From: Voacanga thouarsii
Lineage: Eukaryota; Streptophyta; Magnoliopsida; Gentianales; Apocynaceae
NCBI GenBank assembly: GCA_026120185.1
Contig: JANUWF010001783.1
Location: 1,457,001 to 1,521,000 of the forward strand
DNA: 64,000 nucleotides
Reading direction: 5' to 3'
This document shows positions 8,091-20,500 of this stretch, in pieces (the first letter of the stretch is position 1; each line of letters begins with the position of its first letter). The notes beneath the pieces were generated by a model. That model did no database searches and was not told the DNA's origin. It saw nothing but the letters and a program-made list of their open reading frames with translations. The position numbers were made by a program, and so were the translations under genes.

Positions 8091-9713
8091 AAAAGCTTTA
8101 GCTTGAGTAAATTTTATTCTGCTTAGGAAAGGATGGTTTCGGCCTTAAGGGCCTAGATTATTGTGGTGATGATGTTCTAGGAGAGACATGATAGAAGTAA
8201 CCTCATTCCACTCCTTTTACTCTTCTCAAAATTCTTATAGGGAAAATCATTCTTCCTTGATATTTAATTTTCCTCAATTCTCAACTCATTAGTTTGATCA
8301 AGATGTTCTAGCCTTTTCCTTTCCAGAAAATTCAGTAAAGTACTGAGGTCTTTTAGGATCAAAATGTCTTGGTAAAAGACTTCTTATGGTTTGAAAAATA
8401 TGGTAGCGTTGTGGGAAATTTCAAGAGGAAAAATCCCTCTACTAAGCTTGCTGAAATTTTCCTCTAGCTTAGTTCATCTTTCTTCATAGAATGAGCGGGA
8501 ATTTTCCAGCTTGTAGTACCTTCAAAAGGTTGAAATTTTTAGCTAATATTCCCTCCCAAATGCTACCAGAAAAATGGTCTTTATAATCAGTTTGAAACCT
8601 GAAAGTTCTTGTCCAATTTCGGACTGCTCAAGCTGGAGCAAAACAGGAAAAATTCCTATACGAAAATCAGCTTTGAGAGCTCCAAACCAAGTTGTTTTCT
8701 GCCAGATTTTGTGCAGAACCTTAGCCATGTTTTTCCTACGTAAAGAAGGCTGGAAAAAAGCCTTGAATACCCCTGAACCCCCCCTTCCAGCTCGCTGCAA
8801 AATGGTTGGAAGTGGCAGACGAAAATCTGCCAGAAAATTCACTGTGCAGCGAAATTTCTGTGCAGATTTTTGTCCAGCTTGTTTCCTATCTCTCGTCCAG
8901 CCAAAACACAAAACCTAATCTGTCAAAACCTTCCTTAAACCTCCATCAATAGAGCACTATTGATCCCCTTGAACTTCTGCACGAAATTCCATTAATGGCT
9001 GTCCAAAAAACTCTCAAATAAATCCCTGCAATTTAGCTTGATTGGTTTCCAAAATTACAGCCATCTTATTTAGTAACCTTCCATAATATTTTGCTCAATG
9101 GACCAGACTTCTTCTTCATCATTGTACACCCTACGTTTGGCCACCATAAGCCTCCATAAGTCAGCATTAATCCCACGAAATTCTGCTCAAACAATCAGCC
9201 ATGGCAGACTTCAAAGCTGTCCAAGCAATCAAGATATTCTTAGGATATTTACTTTCCAAATTCACTTCCTAAAAATATTCTTCAAGGATTGTAACAACTA
9301 ACCTTTCCTTTTCCCTCTCAAATCAGAGAAACATCTTCCTAAACCCTACAGAATTTCGGCAGCCCTTATTCCACAGAAAATTCGGCAGCCACAACAACCA
9401 TTCCTCTCGATTTTTCTTCAGCCATCAAGAACACAGAATACACCAAGAACACCTACTTCTTCTCTACACCTAATACCTCTCCAAACCATCTCAAACCCTC
9501 ACGAAAATCTCCATATTGAGTCTACTCATTGCTGTGAATCCATCAACACCAATACTAACATCAAACTCCTCCAAACATCTTGCTACTTCGAATCAAAGCA
9601 GAAATTTCTGGACAAGAACATCTTCAAGGTAAAATCACTCTATCAACATCATCCTCTTCAAACTTGATCTCTTATGAAAACCTATATGAATGATCACACT
9701 AATGACTTCCTCT

Positions 9714-9717
<4 letters not shown>

Positions 9718-9761
<44 letters not shown>
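9718..9761 (+). repeat. (CT)n microsatellite in Tekay 5' LTR
   Basis: About 22 CT units. The same site in the 3' LTR (about 19470-19491) has about 11 units, so the tract changed length after insertion. Confidence 0.9.
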
Positions 9762-9764
<3 letters not shown>

Positions 9765-12073
9765 GGACCGAAATTCCCCCTCTTGGCCGAATGGACTCTT
9801 CTTCCATGACCATGCTTTCGCCACCTTTCTTGAACAAGATTAGCCATCTAGGAGTTGAGATCTTCTCTAAACTCCTTCAAGTCATTCATCAATCAAGTAA
9901 GTACCTTCAATCCTCTTTTTAAAATTTTAGAATCATGTCTCTAGGATGATGTTGTGAGAAGATGATTAGCGAAGGGATTGAGTATGTGATGTTGTTGATT
10001 GAAGAATGAGTATATGTATGATTGTGAAGGATATGGGATTTATGCAAGGAAGGATTATTTTAGTGGATTGAATGATGAGTTGAGGCTTGATGCATGTCAT
10101 AGGTATTATTTGTGATGAAGCATGCTAGAGATTATGTCACCATTGGTGAATAGGATTTATATGCATGATTAGATTATTGAAGCCATGATCATGTTTTTGC
10201 TAGTAGAGGTTAAGTCATGTCTTAATAAACTTAGATCTATGTCTACATGCAAGATTTGGATGATTTGATGAGTTGAAGGATTGTGCATGTTATTGATGGT
10301 GGTTGGCCATAGAATCTTGATCATGATCTAGTGGTCCCTAAGCTAATTTTATTTCATGAATAAAATGTTTAATAATAATTTTTGCTAGAGAATTTCAAAA
10401 ACCCTAGGAAGGGTAGATTGTGAATTATTATATATGTAAAGGATATTTTGGTCAAATAAATAATAATTTTTCTAAGAAATAAAATAAATAAATATTATTT
10501 AAAATAAAGAAATCAATTAAAGCCTTTATGAAAAAAAAAAAAGATTTATACTTAGTAAAATATTTACTAAAACAAAACCCTTAAGGATTTACTTATTATT
10601 TTCCAAACAAAACTCATTAAGTTTATTCTCAATTAATTTTAGCTATCAATTATTCTCTAATAGTTAAGTTATTAATAAATCACTATTTTACCTAGTACCA
10701 CCTATAACTCTTGATCAAATAAACTCTAAATTTTCCTTAGCAAGATTTAAACTTTCAACCTATTACGATTCACTTCCCAAACCATTAATTATTTTAATAA
10801 AAAATTAAACTTAGCTTATAAACCTACTTATTTATTATTTTACCTTAAAACTTGGGACACTAGGATCATGGTAGTAGTGAATTGAGTTGATTTAAAATTA
10901 AGGAAGTGGATTGTGGCTTGAATCTGATTAAGAGTTGTATTTTCCCATGTGGGGTTAGGTCATCTGTCCGAGACCTTGTTGTTGTGATCAAGACTCAGGT
11001 AAGCTCCTGCATAAAACCTGTTTGATGCAAAATGTTTATTATGGCAAGCCAAGTGTAGAGTGCAAGGACACTCATTTATGTAAAGGCAATTGAGGGTTAA
11101 ATCCTTTCTTGTTTCAAACATTTGAATTATTTAAAAGCCAATGAGCATATTTACTCAAACTCAAACTCTTTCTAAAACTGATTTTGTTAAAGACTTTGGA
11201 AAACCCATAAATTGCCATTTTCAAGTGGAACTGTGTTTTGTTCATTTTCTTCCCAAGTGGGATATGTTACCTTGAGTACTCAATAAGTGTAGATTGGTAG
11301 TACTAGTTTTGATGAGCAAGAGTGAGTCTTCTGGCAGGAGGCCACCTCCAGAAGATAAGCTCAACTTAGAAAAGTCAGGCCGGTTCAAGCTAGAAGTTTG
11401 TTTTATTTTAGTCAAGTGACTGTGTTTTGCCGGAATGGACACCCAGTTGTTGTTTGGGTATAGAGAAGGAGGAGTATCTTGCTCGGTAGGCCGATCACCT
11501 ACCTTTTGTCAGTCTGCACAAAGTGTCGGCATTCTAACCGGTTATGGGGCCCAACGTGTGGTAACCCATAATCCTTTCTTTTGAGTGGTTGATCTTATAA
11601 ATTATGTATGGCTAGATAAGCCAAAACGCCACTCTTGCTATTGACTAATGTTTGATGCTTGCCAATATTTCTCTTATAAAGGTTTTACACTTTGCATCCA
11701 CGAACTGTTTTCACTAAACACCCAAGGCACACACGGACTTACTGAGATTTTTGTCTCATCACCTTTTATCATGATTTCAGGTTGATCCTGCTGTGGGGAT
11801 GAGTAGCTAGATTTTGCCTTCTCTGGAAGAATTTTTTTGACTATTATGTTATGTAATGTTTGGGAGACGAGAGTGGATGATTTTACTTATAGTTTTATCT
11901 TATTAATTTATGGATTCAGTTTTGAAGCATTTTTGGGTTGTAATAAATTTTTAAGTTAAATATTATTTTGCTTCAGCAATTTTATTTGTGTGACTTAGTT
12001 ATAAAGACCCCTTGTCCTTTTGACGGGGCGACATCCCCGGCCCTTGCGGGCCTAGGTAGCGGGGTGTTACAAG

Positions 12074-12085
12074 TGGTATCAGAGA
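12074..12085 (+). promoter_or_regulatory. Tekay primer-binding site
   Basis: TGGTATCAGAGA lies two bases after the 5' LTR end. It matches the complement of the initiator tRNA-Met 3' end used by most chromoviruses. Confidence 0.88.
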
Positions 12086-12312
12086 CTAGGTTATAGGCAA
12101 ATATTGATGATATATGTTTTATTTATTTAAGTTTAAATTTTATCTAACCTATTTTGTTGATACTGTATGATGGTTAGACTGCTTATGACGGCAAGGAAAG
12201 GGCAGCATTAGCACCCGCCTTATTATCTAGACCAGGAGGACCTTCTAGTTCCCCAGCCTGCCCTCAACCAGTTGTCCCTATAGAGGGTAATCATGATGTC
12301 GAGGGTATCCCT

Positions 12313-12666
12313 ATGGAGGATAGCAGTGATGACGAGGTCCAGATTCTAGAGCCACCTCCAATCCCCGTGATAGACATAAGCTCTGACAGTGAGGATGATG
12401 TGATGATAGTGGAGCCTGAACCCCACCCTCCTAACCCCGAAGTGGATTTAGCAGCAGCTAGTGATGACCCGGGGGAGATAGACTATGAGTCTCCACCTAG
12501 GCCTTCTTTCATCCCTTCCTTCAGCCGAGTTGAGGCCGGAGGGAGTTCTAGGCGCCTGGGGAAGGAGCCAATGGAGGGATTTGCTAGCGGGGACGGAGTA
12601 GATTTTTCTAAGAACATTGGGGGTTGGTTGTATGAGGCCGATGATGTGGGTTCGGATGAGGATTAG
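12313..12666 (+). CDS. Tekay additional ORF upstream of gag: acidic protein with SUMO-interaction-like motifs
   Basis: An intact 117-codon ORF lies between the primer site and gag, in a different frame from gag. The open frame extends upstream without an ATG to about 12178. The protein is very acidic and proline-rich. Its first 40 residues hold three short hydrophobic cores flanked by Asp/Glu/Ser: VQIL, VIDISSDSEDD and VMIV. The second is a textbook-like SUMO-interaction motif (V-I-D-I followed by Ser/Asp/Glu). The tail ends WLYEADDVGSDED. I do not recognise a named family. No stop interrupts it, whereas gag-pol has twelve. A SUMO-binding role is inference only. Confidence 0.55.
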   Translation: MEDSSDDEVQILEPPPIPVIDISSDSEDDVMIVEPEPHPPNPEVDLAAASDDPGEIDYESPPRPSFIPSFSRVEAGGSSRRLGKEPMEGFASGDGVDFSKNIGGWLYEADDVGSDED

Positions 12667-12920
12667 AGAGTTAGGAGATATTTTTCTTGGATGATTATTT
12701 AATTACTATCTTTTGGGAACTAGTTGTCAAATATTTCAATTTTATGTTCTTTTCACAATTTTGATTTATGCAAGTCAATTTTTGAATCAAGTTTATGAGC
12801 AATCCTTTAAATAAGTTTGCATGTGATTTCTTTCTATTTGCACTTAACCATGCATGTATGTGCAACTAAAATGATTTGATGCTTGAGTGCATTCACTTGA
12901 CATATAGGGTATGGTTTAGA

Positions 12921-14120
12921 ATGGCACCCAAGAAACGTGCAGCTCCTTCAGCCAGAAAAACTTCGGAGGTAGACCGGGTAGCCTCGGAAGTTGGAACCGA
13001 GCAGATGAAATCACCCAATCCGGGTAATGGATGAGGTGATCCTGAGATGGGAACGGGGACGGATGCCCCGGCTGATGTGTCCATGGGCCAGACACTCGGT
13101 ACGGTGGCCGAGATTCTTCAAACTCTAGCCGAACGGAGGAACCATAGAGGGGAGGACGAGGCATTAGAGAAGTTCCTAAAGTTCCAACCACCCATCTTTA
13201 TGGGCAAAGCCGAACAAGACCAAAAGGCCGAGCAATGGGTCAAGAAAATGGAGGACATCTTTGCAACGCTCCAGTATTCAGAGGAGCGAATGGTTAAGTT
13301 TGCAGCGTTTCGATTGAGAGGGCCAGCTCGGGCATGGTGGCAACGGGTCCAAGAGGACTGGGTGATGGACGAGCAAGAATGGACGTGGTCCAACTTCGTA
13401 GAAGCCTTCAGGGCTGAGTACATTCCACAGTGGATTGTGGAAAAGTGGGAGGACGAGTTTCAGAATCTGAGGCAGGGGAGCTTGTCAGTGGCTCAATATG
13501 CGGCGCGATTTATGCAATTGTTGAAATACTGCCAAAGATTGGTCCACACCGAGCAGAATAGGACGAGGCAGTTCGTCAAAGGGTTAAGACCGGAGTTGAG
13601 GAGAGCATTGGCACCTGCTCCACCGACATCTTACTCGGGGGCGGTTGACGCAGCTACTCGCACGGAGAACAAGGACCGCAACAGGATGGCGACTAAGCCT
13701 TTCCAGCCGCCAAGGCAGTAGCAGGGACATTTCTCGAGGCCGCAACTTTACAAGCGCCCTGCTAACCAGCAATAGCAGAACCGGGGAAAGCAAGCCCGAA
13801 TAGCACCAGTTGGACCTGCGCCGAACCTCCCGACATGCAGGCAGTGTGGGAAGAAAGGCCACACCGAGAGAAATTACTGGTCCAAGGGTGGAGATAGAAA
13901 GTGCTACCACTGTGGGGACCCGAACCACCTGAGGAATACCTGCCCTAAGCTACACTGGGTCTGGCCAGGAAACCCGGCTCAAAACCCGGGACCCAACCGA
14001 GCTAACGCCACGGGAGCATCCGGGAATGGAGCACCGAAGCCGAAAGTGAAGGCCAAGGTATTCGCTCTTAACAGAGAAGAAGTTAGGGCTGATGCAGCAG
14101 TGGTAGAAGGTACGTTCACT
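12921..14120 (+). pseudogene. gag: Tekay gag
   Basis: The frame opens at ATG 12921 (MAPKKRAAPS) and is shared with pol. Stops occur at 13032 (TGA), 13719 (TAG) and 13773 (TAG). Residues encoded at about 13130-13700 form the capsid-type retrotransposon gag domain, with RGPARAWWQRV and WSNFVEAFRAEY words and QYAARFMQL. Two CCHC knuckles follow (about 13835-13940). The first has Tyr in place of the last Cys (TGC to TAC); the second, CYHCGDPNHLRNTC, is complete. The product would package element RNA. Confidence 0.88.
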
Positions 14121-14804
14121 ATTTAAGGGCGTTCAGTTAATGCTTTAATTGATCCTGGCTCCACTCATTCCTATATAAACAAGTTGTGTGCATATCATTT
14201 AGGTTGGGATGGAGTGGAGCTACCTTTCATTTTAGAGGTAAGCACACCCTTGGGGAAAATGGTGCAAGCGGATCGGCTTATGAGGGATTGTAAGATTAAG
14301 ATGGGGAGAGAAAATCTGGAGGGAGATTTGATTGTGTTAGATACTGAGGATTATGACTTGATCTTGGAGATGGATTGGTTAGCCAAGCATGGGGCTAGAG
14401 TAGACTGTAAAAATAAGTCAGTTCAGTTTGTCAGATCGGGTTATGATGTGTTAGAATTTAATGGCAAGAGAGTGAAAGAGCTGAAGTACTTGATTGTGGG
14501 GGCTAAGGCCCGGAAATTGTTAAGGCAAGGATGTCAGGGTTATCTGGCTTACGTGATGAACAAGCCTAAGGACCAGTGTACTCTGGAGGACACGGAAGTG
14601 GTGAAGGATTTTCCCGATGTATTCCCAGCGGAGCTTGATTCTCTACCCTCTAGCCGAGAAGTGGAATTCACAATAGACTTAGTTCCCGGAGCGGAACCAG
14701 TATCGCAAACTCCATACCGGATGGCACCGGCAGAATTGAAAGAGTTGAAAGAGCAGTTGGAAGAGTTAGTAGGACAAGGCTATATCAGACCGAGCACGTC
14801 GCCC
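14121..14804 (+). pseudogene. Tekay aspartic protease and linker
   Basis: The same frame continues past a TAA at 14124-14126. The protease active site reads ALIDPGSTHSYI, with Pro where DSG/DTG enzymes have Ser or Thr. The ILEMDWL word typical of Ty3/gypsy proteases follows at about 14370. The linker to RT contains DFPDVFP and the GAEPVSQTPYRMAP segment. A stop (TAG, 14805) ends it. The enzyme would cut Gag-Pol. Confidence 0.82.
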
Positions 14805-14807
14805 TAG

Positions 14808-15539
14808 GGAGCGCCTGTGCTATTCGTAAAGAAGAAGGACGGAACCTTGAGGCTTTGCATCGACTACCGAGGGCTGAACAATTTGACAATTAAGAACAAG
14901 TACCCTCTTCCACTGATTGACGAGCTATTTGATCAGCTGCAAGGATCCAGTTGCTATTCCAAATTGGATCTGAGGCAAGGTTACTACCAAGTGCGGATAA
15001 GAGAGGAAAATATCCCCAAGACAGCCTTCAACACCCGCTATAGACATTTCGAATTCATGGTGATGCCGTTCGGGGTGACTAACGCTCCAGCGGTATTCAT
15101 GGACCTGATGCACTGAGTATTCCGACCCTATCTAGATAGGTTTGTGGTGGTCTTCATCGACAATATTTTGATTTACTCCAAGAGTCCGGAGGAGCATGCG
15201 GAGCACCTGAAGCTCGTGTTGGAGAAATTGCGGGAGCACAAGCTGTGTGCTAAATTCAGCAAGTGAGAATTCTGGCTAGACAGTGTGGCATTCCTTGGCC
15301 ATGTGGTGACCAAGGAAGGAATCAAGGTAGATACGACAAAGGTTGAGGCAGTGTCAGACTGGAAGCAGCCGGAGAATATTACTGAGATCCAGAGTTTCTT
15401 GGGATTGGCCGAGTACTACCGAAGATTTATCAAGGGATTCTCGACGCTCGCGCCGCCAATGACCCGTTTGTTAAGAAAGGATGTTCCGTTTGTGTGGAAT
15501 GAAAAATGCGAGAAAAGTTTCCAAGAGTTAAAGAAGTGA
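14808..15539 (+). pseudogene. Tekay reverse transcriptase
   Basis: Conserved blocks are in order: [54 protein letters not shown] and FLGHVV. The catalytic YxDD motif reads FIDN (about 15157-15168), a second-Asp-to-Asn change that should abolish polymerase activity. Stops lie at 15114 (TGA), 15264 (TGA) and 15537 (TGA). No frameshift is present. Domain length is normal for the lineage. Confidence 0.9.
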
Positions 15540-15935
15540 CTGATGACAGCATCGGTATTAAGTCTACCGGAGGAGGGCAAACCTTACGCGCTATACACCG
15601 ATGCCTCAAAAGAAGGACTGGGAGCGGTGTTGATGCAAGACAGGAAAGTGATTGCTTATGCATCCCGGAAGTTACGACCGCATGAAGTGAATTACCCTAC
15701 TTACGATTTGGAGTTGGCAGCTATAGTGTTCGCCCTAAAGAAATGGCGACACTACTTGTATGGAGCCGAGTACGAGGTGTTCACCGACCATAAGAGTCTA
15801 AAGTATATCTTTACCCAGAAGGATTTGAACTTAAGGCAACGAAGAGGGATGGAATTCCTGAAGGAATACCGTTGCCCGATCAACTACCATCCCGGGAAGG
15901 CCAACGTTGTGGCAAACGCCCTAAGCAGAAAAGTT
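15540..15935 (+). pseudogene. Tekay RNase H
   Basis: Starts in the connection region and contains the RNase H words [36 protein letters not shown] and [14 protein letters not shown]. The last Asp of the usual VADALSR is Asn here, another change consistent with a G-to-A transition. It would remove the RNA template strand during replication. Confidence 0.88.
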
Positions 15936-17330
15936 AGAATGGCCAGACTGAGGGTGCAAGAAATGCAAGTAGTTCAGGATGTATTGGACAGAAGGGCGGA
16001 GGTACAAGACAAAAGAATAGTCATCAGCAATTTGAAGTTGGTGTCGGATTTGAAGCAAGAAATAGTGGAAGCTCAGCGAAGCAACGCCGACTTCCAAATT
16101 TTCAGTGATAAGGAACTTAAGCGACCGGATAGCGAATTTCGTCTTGATGAGGCGGGAACTCTTCATTTCAGGGACCAGTTGTGTGTACCTGGGGAGCAGC
16201 AACTAAGGGATAGAATTTTGGAGGAGACGCACAAGAGCAAGTAACCCATTCATCCGAGGGAGGTCAAGATGTATCAGGATTTGAAGAGAGAATACTGGTG
16301 GCCCGGAATGAAGCGAGATATGATCAAGTATGTGTCGACTTGCCTTACTTGCCAAAAAGTTAAAGTGGAGCATAAGAAGTCAGCAGGGCTACTGCAGCCA
16401 TTGCTAGTGCCGGAATGGAAGTGGGAGGAAGTGACTATAGATTTCGTTAATGGACTTCCCATGTCAAAGACCCAGAAGGAAGCCATATGGGTGGTGGTGG
16501 ATCGACTGACCAAGTCGGCCCACTTCATCCCGGTAAATGTGAGGGATTCCATGGAGAAGCTGGCTCAGACATATGTTCGAGAAGTAGTCCAACTTCATGG
16601 AGTACCGTCGAGCATAGTGTTAGACCGAGACCCGAGGTTTACTTCTCGTTTTTGGGGAAAATTCCAAGAGGCCATGGGATAGAATTTGAAATTCAGTACG
16701 ACGGCGCATCCGCAGAATGATGGGCAGTCAGAAAGGGTAATCCAAATTTTGGAAGATATGTTGAGAGCCTGTGTCCTGGATTTTGGGGATAAGTGGATTG
16801 AGTGTGTATCGTATGCCGAGCTATCTTATAACAACAGCTATCAGGCCTCGATTGGGATGGCACCGTACGAGGTTTTGTATGGGCGCAAGTGTCAGGTACC
16901 GTTGTATTGGAGTTGGACGGAAGATGGACAAGTGAGCAAAACCAGAGAGGTCTGTGTCCAAGAAATGTTGGATAAAGTGAAACTGATTCGGGAAAGGTTA
17001 AAAGCGGCTCAGAGCCGGCAGAAGAGCTATGCGGACAACTAGAGAAGAGAATTGGAATTTCAAGTCGGGGACCGTGTATTTCTGAAGCTAACACCCAACC
17101 GGAGGATCGTGAAGCATTCGAAGGGCGGAAAGTTGAATCCGAGGTATTTGGGGCTATTTTTTATTAAGGAAAGAATCGGACCAGTAGCTTACCGATTGGA
17201 CCTACCAGATAGATTGACGAGTATCCATGATGTGTTCCATGTGTCGCAGTTCAAGAAGTATAATGCGGATCCCGGTCATGTGTTGAATGAGGAACCGTTA
17301 GTGTTGTAGCCAGACTTGAGCTATGTAGAA
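15936..17330 (+). pseudogene. Tekay integrase
   Basis: The HHCC zinc-binding region (about 16230-16370) ends with STCLTCQKVK. The catalytic core keeps the three acidic residues: TIDFVNGLP, VLDRDPRFTS and GQSERVIQILEDML. The C-terminal part has the GPVAYRLDLP words of the GPY/F module and the DVFHVSQFKKY motif. Stops lie at 16242 (TAA), 16680 (TAG), 17040 (TAG) and 17307 (TAG). No frameshift. Confidence 0.9.
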
Positions 17331-17480
17331 AAGCCTGTGCGGATATTGGACCACAGTGTCAAAACTCTTCGAAATAAGCAGATACTGATGATTAAGATTC
17401 AGTGGGAGCACCATGGCACGCAGGATGCTACATGGGAATCGAAAGAATGGGTTAAGCGGAAGTATCCCGAGCTAAAATAG
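17331..17480 (+). pseudogene. Tekay chromodomain at integrase C-terminus
   Basis: The last 50 codons read through RILDHSVKTLRNK, IKIQWEHH and DATWESKEW to KRKYPEL and a natural stop at 17478-17480, in the same frame as gag. Aromatic cage-type residues (Y/W/W) and the DATWE word are typical of chromovirus chromodomains, which target integration to heterochromatin through histone marks. Confidence 0.88.
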
Positions 17481-17513
17481 AGGTATGCTTGAATTTCGGG
17501 GCGAAATTCCTCT

Positions 17514-17526
17514 AAGGAGGGGAGGA
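17514..17526 (+). promoter_or_regulatory. Tekay polypurine tract
   Basis: AAGGAGGGGAGGA directly precedes the 3' LTR and would prime plus-strand DNA synthesis. A nearly identical tract precedes the LTR at 62539. Confidence 0.88.
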
Positions 17527-20500
17527 TGTGAAACCCCAGTCAAGACCAACCTTAGAGTAAGGGGGTTGGGATGCATATCGTGCTTTATTTCATGATTAAA
17601 TATGCTTTCATATGATTTCTATGTGCTTTGAACTTGATTTTTATTATCTTGAAGTCTTGTTGGTGAGTGATGTGTGAGAGGGGCAAAATGGTAATTTTTG
17701 CCCTAGGTGAAAATAAGGAGACTGCTTGTGGATTGAATAGGAAATAATTTTTCTAGTAGAAATAGCAACAAGAGTTGTTGTGGTTTAGTGGTTAGAGCCT
17801 TGTAATTAATTCTTGAGGTCTTGGGTTCAAAGTCCATCATAAAAGCTTTAGCTTGAGTAAATTTTATTCTGCTTGGGAAAGGATGGTTTCGGCCTTAAGG
17901 GCCGAGATTAATGTGGTGATGATGTTCTAGGAGAGACATGATAGAAGTAACCTCATTCCACTCCTTTTACTCTTCTCGAAATTCTTATAGGGAAAATCAT
18001 TCTTTCTTGATCTTTAATTTTCCTCAATTCTCAACTCATTAGTTTGATCAAGATGTTCTAGCCTTTTCCTTTCTAGAAAATTCAGTAAAGTACTGAGGTC
18101 TTTTAGGATCAAAATGTCTTGGTAAAAGACTCCTTATGGTCTGAAAAATATGATAGCGTTGTGGGAAATTTCAAGAGGAAAAATCCCTTTACTAAGCTTG
18201 CTGAAATTTTCCTCTAGCTTAGTTCATCTTTCTTCATAGAATGAGCTGGAATTTTCCAGCTTGTTATACCTTCAACAGGTCGAAATTTTTAGCTAACATT
18301 CCCTCCCAAATGCTACCAGAAAAATGGTCTTTAGGATCAGTTTGAAACCTGAAAGTTCTTGTCCAATTTCGGACTGCTCAAGCTGGAGCAAAACAGGAAA
18401 AATTCCTATACGAAAATCAGCTTTGAGAGCTCCAAACCAAGCTGTTTTCTCCCAAATTTTGTGCAGAACCTTAGCCATGATTTTCCTCTGTAAAGAAGGT
18501 TGGAAACCAGCCTTGAATACCTCTAAACCCCCCCTTTCAGCTCGCTGCAAAATGGTTGGAAGTGGCAGACGAAAATCTGCCAGAAAATTCACTGTACAGC
18601 GAAATTTCTGTGTAGATTTTTGTCCAGCTTGTTTCCTATCTCTCGTCCAGCCAAAACACCAACCCTAATCTGTCAAAACCTTTCTTAAACCTCCATCAAC
18701 AGATCTCCATTGATCCCCTTGAACTTCTGCACGAAATTCCATTAATGGCTGTCCAAAAATCTCTCAAACAAATCCCAGCAATTTAGCTTGATTGGTTTCC
18801 AAAATTTCAGCCATCTTATTTAGTAACCTTCCATAATATTTTGCTCAATGGACCAGACTTCTTCTTCATCATTGTACACCCAACTTTCGGCCACCATAAC
18901 CCTCCATAAGTCAGCATTAATCCCACGAAATTCTGCTCAAACAATCAGCCATGGCAGACTTCAAAGCTGTCCAAGCAATCAAGATATTCTTAGGATATTT
19001 ACTTTCCAAATTCACTTCCTAAAAATATTGTTCAAGGATTGTAACAACTAACCATTCCTTTTCCCTCTCAAATCAGAGAAACATTTTCCTAAACCCTACA
19101 TAATTTCAGCAGCCCTCATTCCACAGAAAATTCGGCAGCCACAACAACCATTCCTCTCGATTTTTCTTCAGCCATCAAGAACACAGACTACACCAAGAAC
19201 ACCTACTTCTTCTCTACACCTAATACCCCTCCAAACCATCTCAAACCCTCACGAAAATCTCCATATTGAGTCTACTCATTGCTGTGAATCCATCAACACC
19301 AATACTAACATCAAACTCCTCCAAACATCTTGCTACTTCGAATCAAAGCAGAAATTTCTGGACAAGAACATCTTTAAGGTAAAATCACTCTATCAACATC
19401 ATCCTCTTCAAACTTGATCTCTAATGAAAACCTATATGAATGATCACACTAATGACTTCCTCTTCTTCTCTCTCTCTCTCTCTCTCTCTCTCATGGACCG
19501 AAATTCCCCCTCTTGGCCGAATGGACTCTTCTTCCATGACCATGCTTTCGCCACCTTTCTTGAACAAGATTAGCCATCTAGGAGTTGAGATCTTCTCTAA
19601 ACTCCTTCAAGTCATTCATCAATCAAGTAAGTACCTTCAATCCTCTTTTTAAAATTTTAGAATCATGTCTCTAGGATGATGTTGTGAGAAGATGATTGGT
19701 GATGGGATTGAGTATGTGATGTTGTTGATTGAAGCATGAGTATATGTATGATTGTAAAGGAGATGGGATTTATGCATGGAAGGATTATTTTGGTGGATTG
19801 AATGATGAGTTGAGGCTTGATGCATGTCATAGGTATTATTTGTGATAAGCATGCTAGAGATTATGTCACCATTGGTGAATAAGATTTATATGCATGATTA
19901 GATTATTGAAGCCATGATCATGTTTATGCTAGTAGAGGTTAAGTCATGTCTTAATAAACTTAGATCTATGTCAACATGCAAGATTTGGATGATTTGATGA
20001 GTTGAAGGATTGTGCATGTTATTGATGGTGGTTGGCCATAGAATCTTGATCATGATCTAGTGGTCCCTAAGCTAATTTTATTTTATGAATAAAATGTTTA
20101 ATAATAATTTTTGCTAGAGAATTTCGAAAACCCTAGGAAGGGTAGATTGGGAATCATTATATATGCAAAGGATATTTTGGTCAAATAAATAGTAATTTTT
20201 CTAAGAAATAAAATAAATAAATATTATTTAAAATAAAGAAATCAATTAAAGCCTTTATGGAAAAAAAATATTTATACTTAGTAAAATATTTACTAAAACA
20301 AAACCCTTAAGGATTTACTTATTATTTTCCAAACAAAACTCATTAAGTTTATTCTCAATTAATTTTAGCTATCAATTATTCTCTAACAGTTAAGTTATTA
20401 ATAAATCACTATTTTACCTAGTACCACCTATAACTCTTGATCAAATAAACTCTAAATTTTCCTTAGCAAGATTTAAACTTTCAACCTATTAGGATTCACT

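Larger units (their letters stand above)
7777..12071 (+). repeat. Tekay 5' LTR
   Basis: The 4295-bp LTR has TG...CA ends. Landmarks repeated in the 3' LTR are a tRNA-like module (8021-8090), a (CT)n tract (about 9718-9761), an AT-rich block near 10350-10850 and a TATA-like word at 11675-11682. ORFs of up to 122 residues inside it also occur in the other LTR and antisense; they are not credible genes. No host gene lies within it. Confidence 0.95.

Noticed and set aside
8543..8918. ORFs of 114-122 residues on both strands, repeated at 18293-18668
   Set aside because: They lie inside the two Tekay LTRs, and their conservation is explained by LTR identity. No domain, and both strands are equally open.
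9098..9301. 67-residue ORF present in both Tekay LTRs (also 18848-19051)
   Set aside because: Same reason: duplicated because the LTRs are duplicated.
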